NCBI GenBank assembly: GCA_026709265.1
Contig: JAPOTI010000138.1
Coordinates: forward strand, 1-57,066
DNA length: 57,066 nt
Direction of reading: 5' to 3'
Source of the DNA: Paracoccaceae bacterium
Lineage (GTDB): Bacteria; Pseudomonadota; Alphaproteobacteria; Rhodobacterales; Rhodobacteraceae
Below are positions 44,265 through 55,287 of the stretch, piece by piece. Numbering within the stretch: position 1 is the first letter of the stretch; every line of letters begins with the position of its first letter. The notes beneath the pieces were generated by a model. That model was given only the letters and a program-made list of their open reading frames with translations, was not told the origin of the DNA and did not search any database. The translations under genes were made by a program, and so were the position numbers.

Positions 44265-44555
44265 GTCCTCTCCCCTTTCACGATGATGTCTCGCTCATGC
44301 CCCCATACTCCAACTGACCCGCGCCGACAATTTGTTCTCGCGCATGCGGCCTTTTGGCATCCGGATCTCTCTTGCCAGATGGCTGTGCCGAAAAATCGAC
44401 AGCGTGATGATTTCGGTTGAGATTCAAACTTGTGGATTCGCGGCCACTCAGCCAATCGGGCACAAATGTGTTCGGATTGATTGACGAGTCAGTGGCAATT
44501 ATGGGAGGGAACGGGAAGGACATTCTGTTCGCTATTGGGGTGAGGGGAAGCTGGC

Positions 44556-45074
44556 ATGACCGGAGAAGCCGTTGATCTGGGCGAGAACCGTTATCGAGAA
44601 CGGTTTGGAAGATATTTCGAGGATTTCACACCCGGCGACATTTACGAGCATCGCCCCAACCGGACGATCACCGAGTCCGACAATAGCTGGTTCACGCTGC
44701 TCACGATGAACACACATCCCCTTCATTTTGACAAGGAATATGCCAGACATTCCGAGTTTGGCCAGAGACTCGTTTGCTCGACCTTCACCGTGGCCCTGAT
44801 GGTGGGAATGAGCGTGACTGATGTCAGCCAAAAGGCCATCGCCAATTTGGGTTGGACCAATATTTCACTGACCCATCCACTTTTTATCGGTGACACGTTG
44901 AGTGCTGAAAGTGAAGTCCTCGAAAAGCGGGAAAGCAAGTCGCGCCCACATGCTGGAATTGTGACAGTCAAGACCCGCGGATTTAACCAGGATGGAAAAA
45001 TTGTCTGCGCGTTTGAACGTACCATCCTTGTCATGAAACGAGCCGCAGCCAATGAAGCAAAAGCCAACTACTGA
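44556..45074 (+). CDS. MaoC-family hydratase
   Basis: Hot-dog-fold hydratase (172 aa), cytoplasmic, of the MaoC/enoyl-CoA-hydratase-2 class, related to mesaconyl-CoA and (R)-specific enoyl-CoA hydratases. The N-terminal RYFEDFTPGDIYEHRPNRTI, the catalytic block TESDNSWFTLLTMNTHPLHF (usual D-x-x-x-H with N-x-x-P/H-H-F) and NIGWTN-like segment fit the family; GLI-type variations exist. ATG 44556 behind GAGGGGAAG. No acyl-CoA genes surround it, so the pathway is open. Confidence 0.88.
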   Translation: MTGEAVDLGENRYRERFGRYFEDFTPGDIYEHRPNRTITESDNSWFTLLTMNTHPLHFDKEYARHSEFGQRLVCSTFTVALMVGMSVTDVSQKAIANLGWTNISLTHPLFIGDTLSAESEVLEKRESKSRPHAGIVTVKTRGFNQDGKIVCAFERTILVMKRAAANEAKANY

Positions 45075-45305
45075 ACAATCAAATCTGACCGCCTGACTGG
45101 CGGTTAGCTGCATGTTTCCGCCCACATCATATTGACGTGCCCAATCCATTGACCCTTGCGCCGCGACAGGTCTTGCCATTGCCGATATCAACCATCGACC
45201 GGAGATTCAGGCCTGCAACAGGTCCGGAAGTGAATGCAGATCTCGAAAGTTGGCAGAACTGAGTTCAACCCCGGGCTGAACTGCGGATGTTCTGTTGACA
45301 TCCGG

Positions 45306-45833
45306 TCAATGTAAGTTCCATGCCAATATGACCGCATCGGCATAGTCCATACCCTCCTTGACGAAAACCCGCGGCAGAGTATGCTTTTGCGGGTCATAAT
45401 CTTCAAAGCCAGCTTTCTTGTAGGCCGCAATTGCGCGCTGGTTACGCGCCGATGGGCGAATGACCAAAATGTCCACATCGCCCCTTTGGCGCAGAATGTC
45501 GGCCAGTTTGCGAAGAGTCTCAGACCCAATTCCGTATCCCCAGTGTCGTCGACTGGCAATCCAGATGTCCAGTTCTGCTGCCCTTTCCTGGATCCAGAAT
45601 TGTGCAGCTCCGACTTCTTCACCATCGACTGATATCTTGAAAATCTGAAAGCCGCTGTCTTCGGTGAACGCCGAGCCATCATAGTCGGCAAGGAACTGCG
45701 CATAATCCGGCACCGGATGATCAGAAAAGTCCGGTGGGCCCATCATCTCTCTGGTGGCATCCGACTGCGCCAGCCAACGATATATCTTGGGTCGGTCCGC
45801 CAACAATGCCCGCTGTAAGCTGATCTGTTGCAT
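45306..45833 (-). CDS. GNAT acetyltransferase (AAC(6')-like)
   Basis: GCN5-related N-acetyltransferase of about 175 aa, cytoplasmic. The acetyl-CoA pyrophosphate loop region reads RRHWGYGIGSETLRKLADIL, and the C-terminal RNQRAIAAYKKAGFEDY is the usual motif B block. GEEVGAAQFWIQ is reminiscent of aminoglycoside-6'-acetyltransferase relatives, but many such proteins acetylate other substrates and resistance cannot be claimed. ATG 45833 follows GAGGAAG; a GTG at 45848 is the longest start. Divergent from gyrB. Confidence 0.85.
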   Translation of the reverse strand: MQQISLQRALLADRPKIYRWLAQSDATREMMGPPDFSDHPVPDYAQFLADYDGSAFTEDSGFQIFKISVDGEEVGAAQFWIQERAAELDIWIASRRHWGYGIGSETLRKLADILRQRGDVDILVIRPSARNQRAIAAYKKAGFEDYDPQKHTLPRVFVKEGMDYADAVILAWNLH

Positions 45834-45906
45834 CACTTCCTCTCGCACATGATTGGGTCAATTCCACATTCTCGGCGCTGGCACTCTGACTCAAAATAGG
45901 ATATGA

Positions 45907-48351
<2,445 letters not shown>

Positions 48352-48402
48352 TGGTGAAGCCCCGGGTGATCTGCGAACACCGGATTTAGAGCGCGTGTAC
48401 CG

Positions 48403-48831
48403 GTGAGCATCGACACCACGTTTCTACGCCGCTGCCTCACCGCGCTCGAACGCCTATTGGAAGAGATGGAGCGACTCGACGGCACCAGCGACAACATCAT
48501 GTATGACATCTATCGCGCAGCATGTGTCAAGGAATTCGAACTTGTGCTGGAACAGAGCGGCAAGCTGTTGCGCAAGCGGCTTGCCGCATTCTTTGCCAGC
48601 AATCGGCAGGTTGACGGCCTCGCTTTCAAGGATCTTTATCGCCATGCGGCTAAACACGCACTCATCGACATGGATGCAGCGGAAAGATGGCTCGGTTATC
48701 GCGACAATCGCAATATAACCGCGCATGATTATGGTAAGGCGTTCGCCGAGGTGACTCTCAAGCTTCTTCCTGCCTTCATCACCGATGCGAAAGCACTGGC
48801 TGATATGATTGAGGCAGCAGAAGATGGCTGA
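48403..48831 (+). CDS. HEPN-domain toxin (module 2)
   Basis: All-helical HEPN protein (142 aa) starting with GTG 48403. The RNase motif R-x4-H is present as R103-H108 in YRDNRNITAHDYGKAF. The preceding helices AACVKEFELVLEQSGKLLRK match the family. It overlaps the MNT gene by 8 bp. It begins 52 bp after gyrB, so it may be partly cotranscribed with gyrB. Unlike module 1 at 33585 in sequence. Confidence 0.88.
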   Translation: MSIDTTFLRRCLTALERLLEEMERLDGTSDNIMYDIYRAACVKEFELVLEQSGKLLRKRLAAFFASNRQVDGLAFKDLYRHAAKHALIDMDAAERWLGYRDNRNITAHDYGKAFAEVTLKLLPAFITDAKALADMIEAAEDG

Positions 48832-49153
48832 GCATTTGCATATTCGGGAGGGGCACCTCAACCTTCTTCTGAACCTGCTGCATGAGCATTTACCGGGTGT
48901 CGAGGCCTGGGCCTATGGCAGCCGTGTTTCCGGACGCAGCCATGATGGCAGCGATCTCGACCTGGCGCTTCGGGGCACTGAACTCGATGAAATTCCATTT
49001 GACCAGCTGGCTACCTTCAACGAGGCCGTCCGCGAATCCAACATTCCGTTCCTGATCGAAGCCCATGACTGGACGCGCATACCCGCGCGTTTTCATCAGG
49101 AAATTGAAAGACAGCACATACCCTTGAACCGAAAAGCATACGGCCAACAATGA
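48824..49153 (+). CDS. MNT nucleotidyltransferase antitoxin (module 2)
   Basis: Minimal nucleotidyltransferase (109 aa) with active site AYGSRVSGRSHDGSDLDLAL; the third acidic position is in IPFLIEAHDW, where E/D is expected. Neutralising partner of the overlapping HEPN protein (8-bp overlap), ATG 48824 inside the toxin's last codons with AGAAG as ribosome binding site. Gene order toxin then antitoxin as in module 1. Confidence 0.9.
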   Translation: MAEHLHIREGHLNLLLNLLHEHLPGVEAWAYGSRVSGRSHDGSDLDLALRGTELDEIPFDQLATFNEAVRESNIPFLIEAHDWTRIPARFHQEIERQHIPLNRKAYGQQ

Positions 49154-49493
49154 TCGTATCGGGCCCGGAGCATTGTTTATAACGGCTCCATCCCTGTTCG
49201 GTGTCATGTCGCCGCGTTGCATCTTCATCATGCTGGCCATCCATTTGGCCGGAAGGCGTTTGAACCATGCAGCGGCTTCAACCCGTCATGCATCAATGAC
49301 ATCACAATTGAACAGTCGCATGTGAACAATTACAATCTTGGTCGATCTCAACGGGTTTGCGGTGATCGCGGCGTTTTCTGTCCCCGTCAATGATCGGAAG
49401 ACAGATGACATGCCTCACAAATTTAAGCTGCGCCCTTGAATGGGATTTTGCTGACCTTGCCAAGGCTGACCGAAGGATGGAGACGGTCGCGTC
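49154..49493. other. Gap before the Schlafen/AlbA_2 gene
   Basis: About 340 bp with no supported gene; contains the likely promoter for the broken AlbA_2 gene. Nothing repeat-like was seen apart from the elements listed below. Confidence 0.4.
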
Positions 49494-50438
49494 ATGATCA
49501 GGGACGAAGATATCCGACAGCGGTTACGTTTAGGTGAAGACAGCCGGTGGGAATTCAAGCACATCGAATTCAGCGGGAACAGGCCTGTAGGACCACGCAG
49601 AGACGAGTTTGCAGATGAACTGGGCGCATTTGCCAATGCTAACGGAGATCTCTTGCTGTGCGGTGTCACTGACAACGAAACAATCCAAGGGGGCTTATAA
49701 AGATGAATTGACATACCGCATTATGTTGCGCCAATCTTTCAATAAAAACGCATCATGTTGTATTCTGTCAACTGGTCTTTATAAGCCCCAATCCAAGGCA
49801 TGTCGCGAGAACAGATGGTCGCACTGGATCAGATGCTGGTGGAAGTTGCTATCGATTCGATTGAACCCTCGTTGCGCATTGACGTTTCTCATCGAGAACT
49901 GGATGGAAAAAGCTTCGTGCTGGTCGCCGTACCGCGCGGAGACGCTCTTCATGAACGGGGTGGACAGTCCTTTGTCCGCGTTGGCGCAACCAAACGGCGC
50001 CTTCTGGGAGCAGAAAGACTGCGGCTGGAGCAGAACCGTACGCAAAACCGCTATCTCTGGTTCGACGAGCAGATCGTACATGAAACGGGATTTGAAACTC
50101 TGAGCGAGCAACTATGGGGGCCCTTGCTCAGCATGTCCGGGGCAGCAGACCCGCGGCGTGGCTTGCTGAATCTCCGTCTGCTTGCACCGGATGAAGCAGG
50201 TGTAGACCGCGCCACCGTGGCTGGCATATTGTTGTGTACCCATTCACCGCAGAACTGGTTACCACAAGCAGCCATCACGGCAACGCATTATCGGGGATTG
50301 AATCGTGCCACAGGCCAGTTGGATGTGCAGGAAATCACGGGGGCGGTGATCCAGGTCATCAGTCAAACAGGAGTTGAAAGCTTTTTGTGGATTTCCGAAT
50401 GTCGTTGCAGGGTCTATCCTTACCCCTTGGCCCCCTGA
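49494..50438 (+). pseudogene. Schlafen/AlbA_2-domain protein, interrupted by a miniature transposon
   Basis: Remnant of a putative DNA/RNA-binding protein of the AlbA_2 (Schlafen-like) type, often with a C-terminal helix-turn-helix. The first exon-like part (49494-49700) reads EDSRWEFKHIEFSGN, then ELGAFANANGDLLLCGVTDN, the family's E-F-K and A-F-A-N-x-x-G-G-x-L-x-x-G-V pattern. It then hits a TAA inside a 100-bp insert (49690-49789). Removing the insert plus one 8-bp target copy (108 bp, 36 codons) restores the frame: ETIQ then GMSREQMVALDQML. The second part continues LDGKSFVLVAVPRGDALH, SFVRVGATKRRL. The C-terminal half, including the expected A-x-x-N-x-x-x-H-R-D region, is lost after about 50360, where the frame ends in unrelated sequence at 50438. 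Two independent lesions. Confidence 0.85.
49690..49789. mobile_element. 100-bp MITE 1 inside the AlbA_2 gene
   Basis: Starts GGGGCTTATAAAG and ends CTTTATAAGCCCC. The inverted repeats run about 24 bp with three mismatches (left GATGAATTGACA, right complement GACCAGTTGACA). It is flanked by the perfect 8-bp direct repeat AATCCAAG (49682-49689 and 49790-49797). The core contains a near-direct repeat (GCATTATGTTG and GCATCATGTTG). No coding capacity. The 8-bp duplication is made by several transposase families (IS1595, IS66, ISL3, ISAs1 among them); the mobilising enzyme is not in the window. Confidence 0.95.
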
Positions 50439-50476
50439 CAAAACTTTGAGAGTGCCGAGCTTGTTCATGCGTGTGA

Positions 50477-50764
50477 CACAGACCGGCATCTCACCAGCTG
50501 GCGCGGAGTCGCCGTGACGGCGACAAGGTCCGCCAGGAGACACGGCTCAATCGGGGGCGTAACTGTGCGGTAGCATCGGAGAGCTGGCAATCCGTGTGGC
50601 GGCGGGTTGATACGTTGCGGCCAGGTGCGGCGTTTGATTTCAGTCCGATGGAGGCTGCCGCGGTTGAGAGCGAAGCGCGGCGGATCGGCGCAAATGCACA
50701 TAACGTTAAAGATGGATTAGCATTGCGTTTCAAACTGGAAGAGGGGTTTGCACATTCTTACGTT
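50477..50764 (+). CDS. Possible C-terminal fragment of an unknown gene
   Basis: A plus-strand frame without an ATG reads smoothly to the MITE 2 insertion point: for example VWRRVDTLRPGAAFDFSPME and ARRIGANAHNVKDGLALRFK, ending HSYVEKI. With MITE 2 removed the frame would stop at TAG exactly at the insertion site (ATA then TAG). With the MITE in place five extra codons (WGLYT) are added before the stop at 50789. It may be the end of a gene whose front was deleted together with the AlbA_2 tail. Family unknown, GTG 50594 could serve as a start. Confidence 0.35.
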
Positions 50765-50774
50765 GAAAAAATAT

Positions 50775-50874
50775 GGGGATTATATACCTGACTACCCATC
50801 GTACTATACGTAGTGGTTACGAGTAATTGATAATAGAATATGTAGTGGTTTGGGTAGTTAAGTATATAATCCCC
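50775..50874. mobile_element. 100-bp MITE 2 upstream of the PD-(D/E)XK-like gene
   Basis: Starts GGGGATTATATACCTGACTA and ends in TATATAATCCCC. The inverted repeats are 24 bp with two mismatches (ACCTGACTACCCA versus ACTTAACTACCCA). The perfect 8-bp target duplication is AAAAATAT at 50767-50774 and 50875-50882. The core has a near-direct repeat (TACGTAGTGGTT and TATGTAGTGGTT) and is AT-rich and different from MITE 1. Same length, same GGGG-A/C-TTATA tip and same duplication size as MITE 1, so the two look like sister families moved by related transposases. It ends about 41 bp before the next gene's start. Confidence 0.95.
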
Positions 50875-50915
50875 AAAAATATAGAGAAGCTTATGGCAAA
50901 GAAAGGGTGTGTGAT

Positions 50916-52280
50916 ATGATGGGGAATGTCCCGGACTATTTAATTCAGGGTGAGGCAGCGCGGCTCTTTCCGGTGCTTGCGACGACATCCAAGGAAGGAC
51001 GGACGACAGCGGCAATGTTGGCCTGTCTGGTTCAGATTGAAGCCTTGGGCAGCAAGCTTCTTCAATCCCTCGGGCAAAGACGCGGAAAGCGCTCTCAAAT
51101 TTCTGCGTTCACCGAAGTCATCTTCAAAAACCAACCGGACGGGAGCCAGGATCGCCCCGATGGTCTCATTGTCCTGAAAACAGGATCCCGTGAATGGCGC
51201 GCCCTGATCGAAACAAAAGTCGGAAACAACGCTCTCCAAGCGGAGCAAATCGAACGCTGCCGAAATCTGGCTAAGGACAATGCAGTCGATTGCGTGATTA
51301 CGATCTCCAATCAATTCGCAACGACTCCGCAAGCGCATCCTCTCGAGGACGTTCGGGGCAGCCGGTCAAAAATACCGTGTTACCACTGGTCTTGGATGCA
51401 TGTGGTAACAACGGTCGAACTGCTGATCAACAATGAAGGCGTTGACAATCCTGGACAGCTTTGGCTGCTTAAGGAATTGAGACGCTTTCTCAATCACGAC
51501 AGTGCCGGCGTTCAGAGCTTTCATCGTATGCCGAAGGAATGGAGTGATCTCAATCGACTTGTCTCTTCCGGGGGCGTGATTTCCATTCGATCTCCCGAAA
51601 CGCAAATCGTCATGGACGCTTGGCATCAGGAGACCCGTGACCTGTCGCTGATCCTGAGCCGACTCGTCGACACGACCGTTCGTGAAAAACTCCCCCGAAA
51701 ACATATCCAGGATCCCGTGCGCCGAAAGAAAGATGAGTTAACCGTACTCCGGGACCAACACCAGTTGATATCGATCTTGGATATTCCCAATTCGGCCGCT
51801 CCAATTGAAATCGTGGCAGATATGAAGCGCCGATCTCTCGATGTGGGTATGCGCCTCCGTGCGCCCGAGGACAGGAAATCAACAAAGGCACGCATCAACT
51901 GGCTTCTTCGTCAAATCAAATCGGATGATCTAGACGGACTCTATATTCGTCTGCTCTGGCCGGGTGGGAGTGAACCTTCTCAACACCTTGTTTCGGATTT
52001 GAAAGATGATGTGGAGATCTGCCAAGAGGGGAAAGATCATCTGGTCGTGCGTGGATTCCATGTGTTTCTCTCGAGACGACTCGGTGGGCGATTCACACAA
52101 CAAGCAAATTTTATCTCGGACCTCGAAGCTCTCGTTCCGCATTTCTATGGTGAAATCGGATCGAACTTGACGGCGTGGAAGCGACCCGCTCCACGGATCA
52201 AGACGGAACAATCCTCGGTGGATGATTCATCGGACTCGCAAGGTTTGGCTGTGTCTGACGATCAAGAAGGCATTGCATAG
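50916..52280 (+). CDS. PD-(D/E)XK-like hypothetical protein
   Basis: A 454-aa cytoplasmic protein not recognised as a named family. The N-terminal part has a nuclease-like pattern: E67 in AFTEVIF, D82 in DRPDGLIVL, and E99-x-K101 in ALIETKVGNN, the layout of PD-(D/E)XK enzymes, followed by IERCRNLAKDNAVDCVITIS. The second half (about 210-430) is unrecognised, with DLDGLYIRLLWPGG and a hydrophilic acidic tail. The start is ATG 50916 (or 50919) behind AAAGGG; a GTG at 50907 gives the longest frame. It sits in the accessory patch between MITE 2 and the glycosidases with no obvious partner, and may be a defence nuclease. Whether MITE 2 supplies or disrupts its promoter is unknown. Confidence 0.6.
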   Translation: MMGNVPDYLIQGEAARLFPVLATTSKEGRTTAAMLACLVQIEALGSKLLQSLGQRRGKRSQISAFTEVIFKNQPDGSQDRPDGLIVLKTGSREWRALIETKVGNNALQAEQIERCRNLAKDNAVDCVITISNQFATTPQAHPLEDVRGSRSKIPCYHWSWMHVVTTVELLINNEGVDNPGQLWLLKELRRFLNHDSAGVQSFHRMPKEWSDLNRLVSSGGVISIRSPETQIVMDAWHQETRDLSLILSRLVDTTVREKLPRKHIQDPVRRKKDELTVLRDQHQLISILDIPNSAAPIEIVADMKRRSLDVGMRLRAPEDRKSTKARINWLLRQIKSDDLDGLYIRLLWPGGSEPSQHLVSDLKDDVEICQEGKDHLVVRGFHVFLSRRLGGRFTQQANFISDLEALVPHFYGEIGSNLTAWKRPAPRIKTEQSSVDDSSDSQGLAVSDDQEGIA

Positions 52281-52680
52281 TCTCTGCGCTCAACACCGCT
52301 AAGTGTAACGGCTTGCAAACAGGGGTATTTTATCCCGCAACGCACCATCCTTCGCGATTTTCAGGCCAGAAATCACATTTTGTGCCAAAATGCGTTCAAA
52401 AGACCCTTCGGCCCGGCAAAACCATTCGACTGACCGATGCCCATGATCTGGAATTGGCGGTCACCATCGTGGACATTCTGGGCCAGTCCAGCCTGATTGA
52501 ATATCGGCCGTTCGCAACATGATCGTCACCAAACTGGCATTCAGGCAGCGGGCGGGAATTGTAACCTTGTCTTCTCTCCACAGGAAGACGCGGCCCTCGA
52601 CCAAAATCCAACAGATGTTCGCTCAACGACTGGATCGGTTGTGAGTCCGGTCTCAACTGGCCAAACAACAGGTTGTCAGT
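52281..52680. other. Gap between the PD-(D/E)XK-like gene and the GH2 gene
   Basis: About 400 bp. A short frame at 52519-52644 (begins MIVTKLAFRQRAG) overlaps the stop of another short frame, but neither has a match or a good ribosome binding site. No repeats or strong terminator seen. The two flanking genes converge here, so a terminator is expected. Confidence 0.4.
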
Positions 52681-55011
52681 CTACGGTCGTGGCCGATTTT
52701 TTGGGATGGCGTGAGCACAAACTTCACGGAATCTCGCCGCGGAAAGAGAGTTAACTGCGCCAAGTTTGAGAGTTACCGGCATGAAGCGCGGTGTTTCCAC
52801 TCCGACCGTAATCTCACCGACCGTGCCGGTTGACTCAATCCAGAATGCCGCAGAGCCGCCACGGAAAGCCAGTTCGGCGGGACCAACAAGTGAGGCAGCC
52901 CCCGTGATATCGATGCATAATGGATCGGTCAGGTATGGCAAGGCAGACCCGAACTGGTCGCAGACTCTCACCACCAGACGAATTTCATCTTTTTCTCCTG
53001 CAATCAGTTCGCGATCATCTGCGCTGAGGCGGATTTCAGAAGCAATGGGATCACTCGCGCGGTGAATTTCAACAACCGCTGAATCGTCGACATATCCGGT
53101 CAGACTCATCGACTCCCATTTCTCCCCCCAGTTCCCGAAATTGCCGTTTCGGATGATGACCGGAGCATAGGGAAGATGGGGAAAGAGCGCACGGTCAGGT
53201 TTGAATCTCTCACCGCTTGCCTGTCCGACTCGCAATTCGACCTCATCACAGTTGGTCAGGATGATCAGCGGCAGGACCCCGCCAAGACTGCGTTCACCGC
53301 GCGCCCAGCGGGTGACGGGCATCAGCACGGGCTGTCTGGCCGGATCGCCCTGACTTGCATAGACTGCTGCGGCAAATTTGGGCACACGAAACATATCAAG
53401 CACGCCATGATGGCAGATACGATCTCCTGATCCAAATTCCTGATGCGTGTTATAGTCTGCCAGACACCACCCAATGCAGCCCGAGACATTGGGATCACCG
53501 TAAGCCTGATTCAAGACTTGCAGAAAACGCAGTACATGCTCGGCCTGACGCTCTTCATTGTCAAAGATTTTGGTCGGAAACATATGACCATTGAATTCCG
53601 TCACCATATACGGCGGCTTGCCACCGGTAACCTCGATTGGCTTTCTCAGGGCGATGCGCGCATGATTGGCACCGGGCATGTCCTCACTGCCCAGAACGAA
53701 GTCATTCATCGTATAGACATCTTCAAGCAACTCGCTGTTTTCAATACAGCGCACGCCGGCAGTCTGCCGCGTTGGATCCAACTGATGTGCCAGCCTATTG
53801 GTGCGTGTGTAGAATTCATGATCGTCGGACGATTCATTGATACGCACGCCCCACAGGATCACCGATGGATGATTCCGGTCCCTGAGAATCATCCTTCTGA
53901 CATTCCGCAGCGATTCTTCCTTCCAGTTTTCACCGCCAATATGCTGCCAGCCCGGTATCTCTTCAAAAACGAGGAGACCAATCCGGTCGCAATGGTCGAG
54001 AAACCACGGGGACGGCGGATAATGCGAACTGCGAACAAGATTGCAGCACAGTTCATGTTTAAGGATCTCTGCGTCTCGTTCCTGGGATCGACGACCCATT
54101 GCATAACCGACATAAGGGTATGATTGATGGCGATTCAGCCCACGGATCTTCAGCTTGCGGCCATTCAGAATAAATCCATCAGGCGTGAATTCGGCGCCCC
54201 TCACGCCGAATGACACATCCTTGTGATCTCCCCGCCCTCCGGTTTCCAACGATAGATGAAGTCGATAAAGATTGGGTGCATCGATATCCCAAAGATCAAT
54301 ATTGTGGAGACCGCTGAATTCACATTCGGCATCGAATCCATCAACCGTGATCTCAGTCGATGCCACAATGGCTGCATCGCGATCCCTGATCTCTGCCCGC
54401 AGCCTGGCACCAGCCAACCGTGCCCCTTCCAGGCTGCAGTAGACATGGATTGACTTTTGCGTGGCGAGGGGGTTGAGTGCCACAATCTGAACATCGCTGA
54501 TCCACGACTGATCCGTGAGCTGCAGCCAGACATCGCGGTAAATCCCGGCATATGTGAGATAGTCGATCTGCCCGCCAAAAGGCGGAATATCGGGATTCTC
54601 GCGGCCATCGATCTTCACCGTGACCAGATTTGAACCTGTGGCCAGATATGGCGACAAACGTGCCCAAAATGGCGTATACCCATCACGATGTCCCAGAATT
54701 TCGCTTCCATTCACAAAGAGTTGCGTATCGGCCATGGCACCATCAAACAGGAGATGCACCTCGCGATCCAGCATCTCACTGTCGCAGTGCAGAACCATCT
54801 GGTAGCAAAACTGTTTCTGATACTGCGACTCAGCGAAGTAATTCAGCGGTAAATCGACGGCATTGTGCGGCAGCCGCACAGATCTGCCCCTGACGACCTC
54901 GTGCCGATGTCGTTCCGAAAATTCCTCGTGGAATATCCAGCCATCATTGCAGGCTTTTATGATCCGCACGTTACTGTTTCCATCTTCATCACCGATCTGA
55001 ATCAGGCCCAA
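52681..55011 (-). CDS. Glycoside hydrolase family 2 enzyme
   Basis: Retaining glycosidase of family 2 (776 aa), of the beta-galactosidase/beta-glucuronidase type. The N-terminal sugar-binding domain contains LFVNGSEILGHRDGYTPFWA; an immunoglobulin-like domain follows; the barrel holds the acid/base E393 in WGVRINESSDD and the nucleophile E472 in VTEFNGHMF. The HYPPSPWFLDHCDRIGLLVFEE segment is a strong family marker. There is no signal peptide, so it is cytoplasmic and acts on imported disaccharides or glycosides. The start is uncertain: TTG 55011 gives the longest frame and no ATG precedes the domain. It lies downstream of a GH4 gene on the same strand. Confidence 0.88.
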   Translation of the reverse strand: MGLIQIGDEDGNSNVRIIKACNDGWIFHEEFSERHRHEVVRGRSVRLPHNAVDLPLNYFAESQYQKQFCYQMVLHCDSEMLDREVHLLFDGAMADTQLFVNGSEILGHRDGYTPFWARLSPYLATGSNLVTVKIDGRENPDIPPFGGQIDYLTYAGIYRDVWLQLTDQSWISDVQIVALNPLATQKSIHVYCSLEGARLAGARLRAEIRDRDAAIVASTEITVDGFDAECEFSGLHNIDLWDIDAPNLYRLHLSLETGGRGDHKDVSFGVRGAEFTPDGFILNGRKLKIRGLNRHQSYPYVGYAMGRRSQERDAEILKHELCCNLVRSSHYPPSPWFLDHCDRIGLLVFEEIPGWQHIGGENWKEESLRNVRRMILRDRNHPSVILWGVRINESSDDHEFYTRTNRLAHQLDPTRQTAGVRCIENSELLEDVYTMNDFVLGSEDMPGANHARIALRKPIEVTGGKPPYMVTEFNGHMFPTKIFDNEERQAEHVLRFLQVLNQAYGDPNVSGCIGWCLADYNTHQEFGSGDRICHHGVLDMFRVPKFAAAVYASQGDPARQPVLMPVTRWARGERSLGGVLPLIILTNCDEVELRVGQASGERFKPDRALFPHLPYAPVIIRNGNFGNWGEKWESMSLTGYVDDSAVVEIHRASDPIASEIRLSADDRELIAGEKDEIRLVVRVCDQFGSALPYLTDPLCIDITGAASLVGPAELAFRGGSAAFWIESTGTVGEITVGVETPRFMPVTLKLGAVNSLSAARFREVCAHAIPKNRPRP

Positions 55012-55287
55012 ACACGAGATTCAAACAACTCAATACCACTTGGCGTTTGTCGCATGATTGTCGATCTACAACATATTCCAGACCCGTTCCGCATTGCATT
55101 CACCAGTTACCAATGTCTTTGCAGAGAGGTCAAAACAACAATTGATCGCGTGATCAGATATCTTCGTCATACAAGCTGTATTTTTGGTAAAGCCGCTTTG
55201 CCGAGATTGAGCGATTGGGACGACAAGGTGTCACTCCTCTGTCGATCTGGACTTCGATTGCACAGAACATAATCTCAAAATCCGGTC

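Noticed and set aside
45306-45833. Aminoglycoside resistance gene
   Set aside because: The GNAT protein resembles AAC(6') relatives only in general fold; no resistance-defining residues were identified, so only a GNAT call is given.
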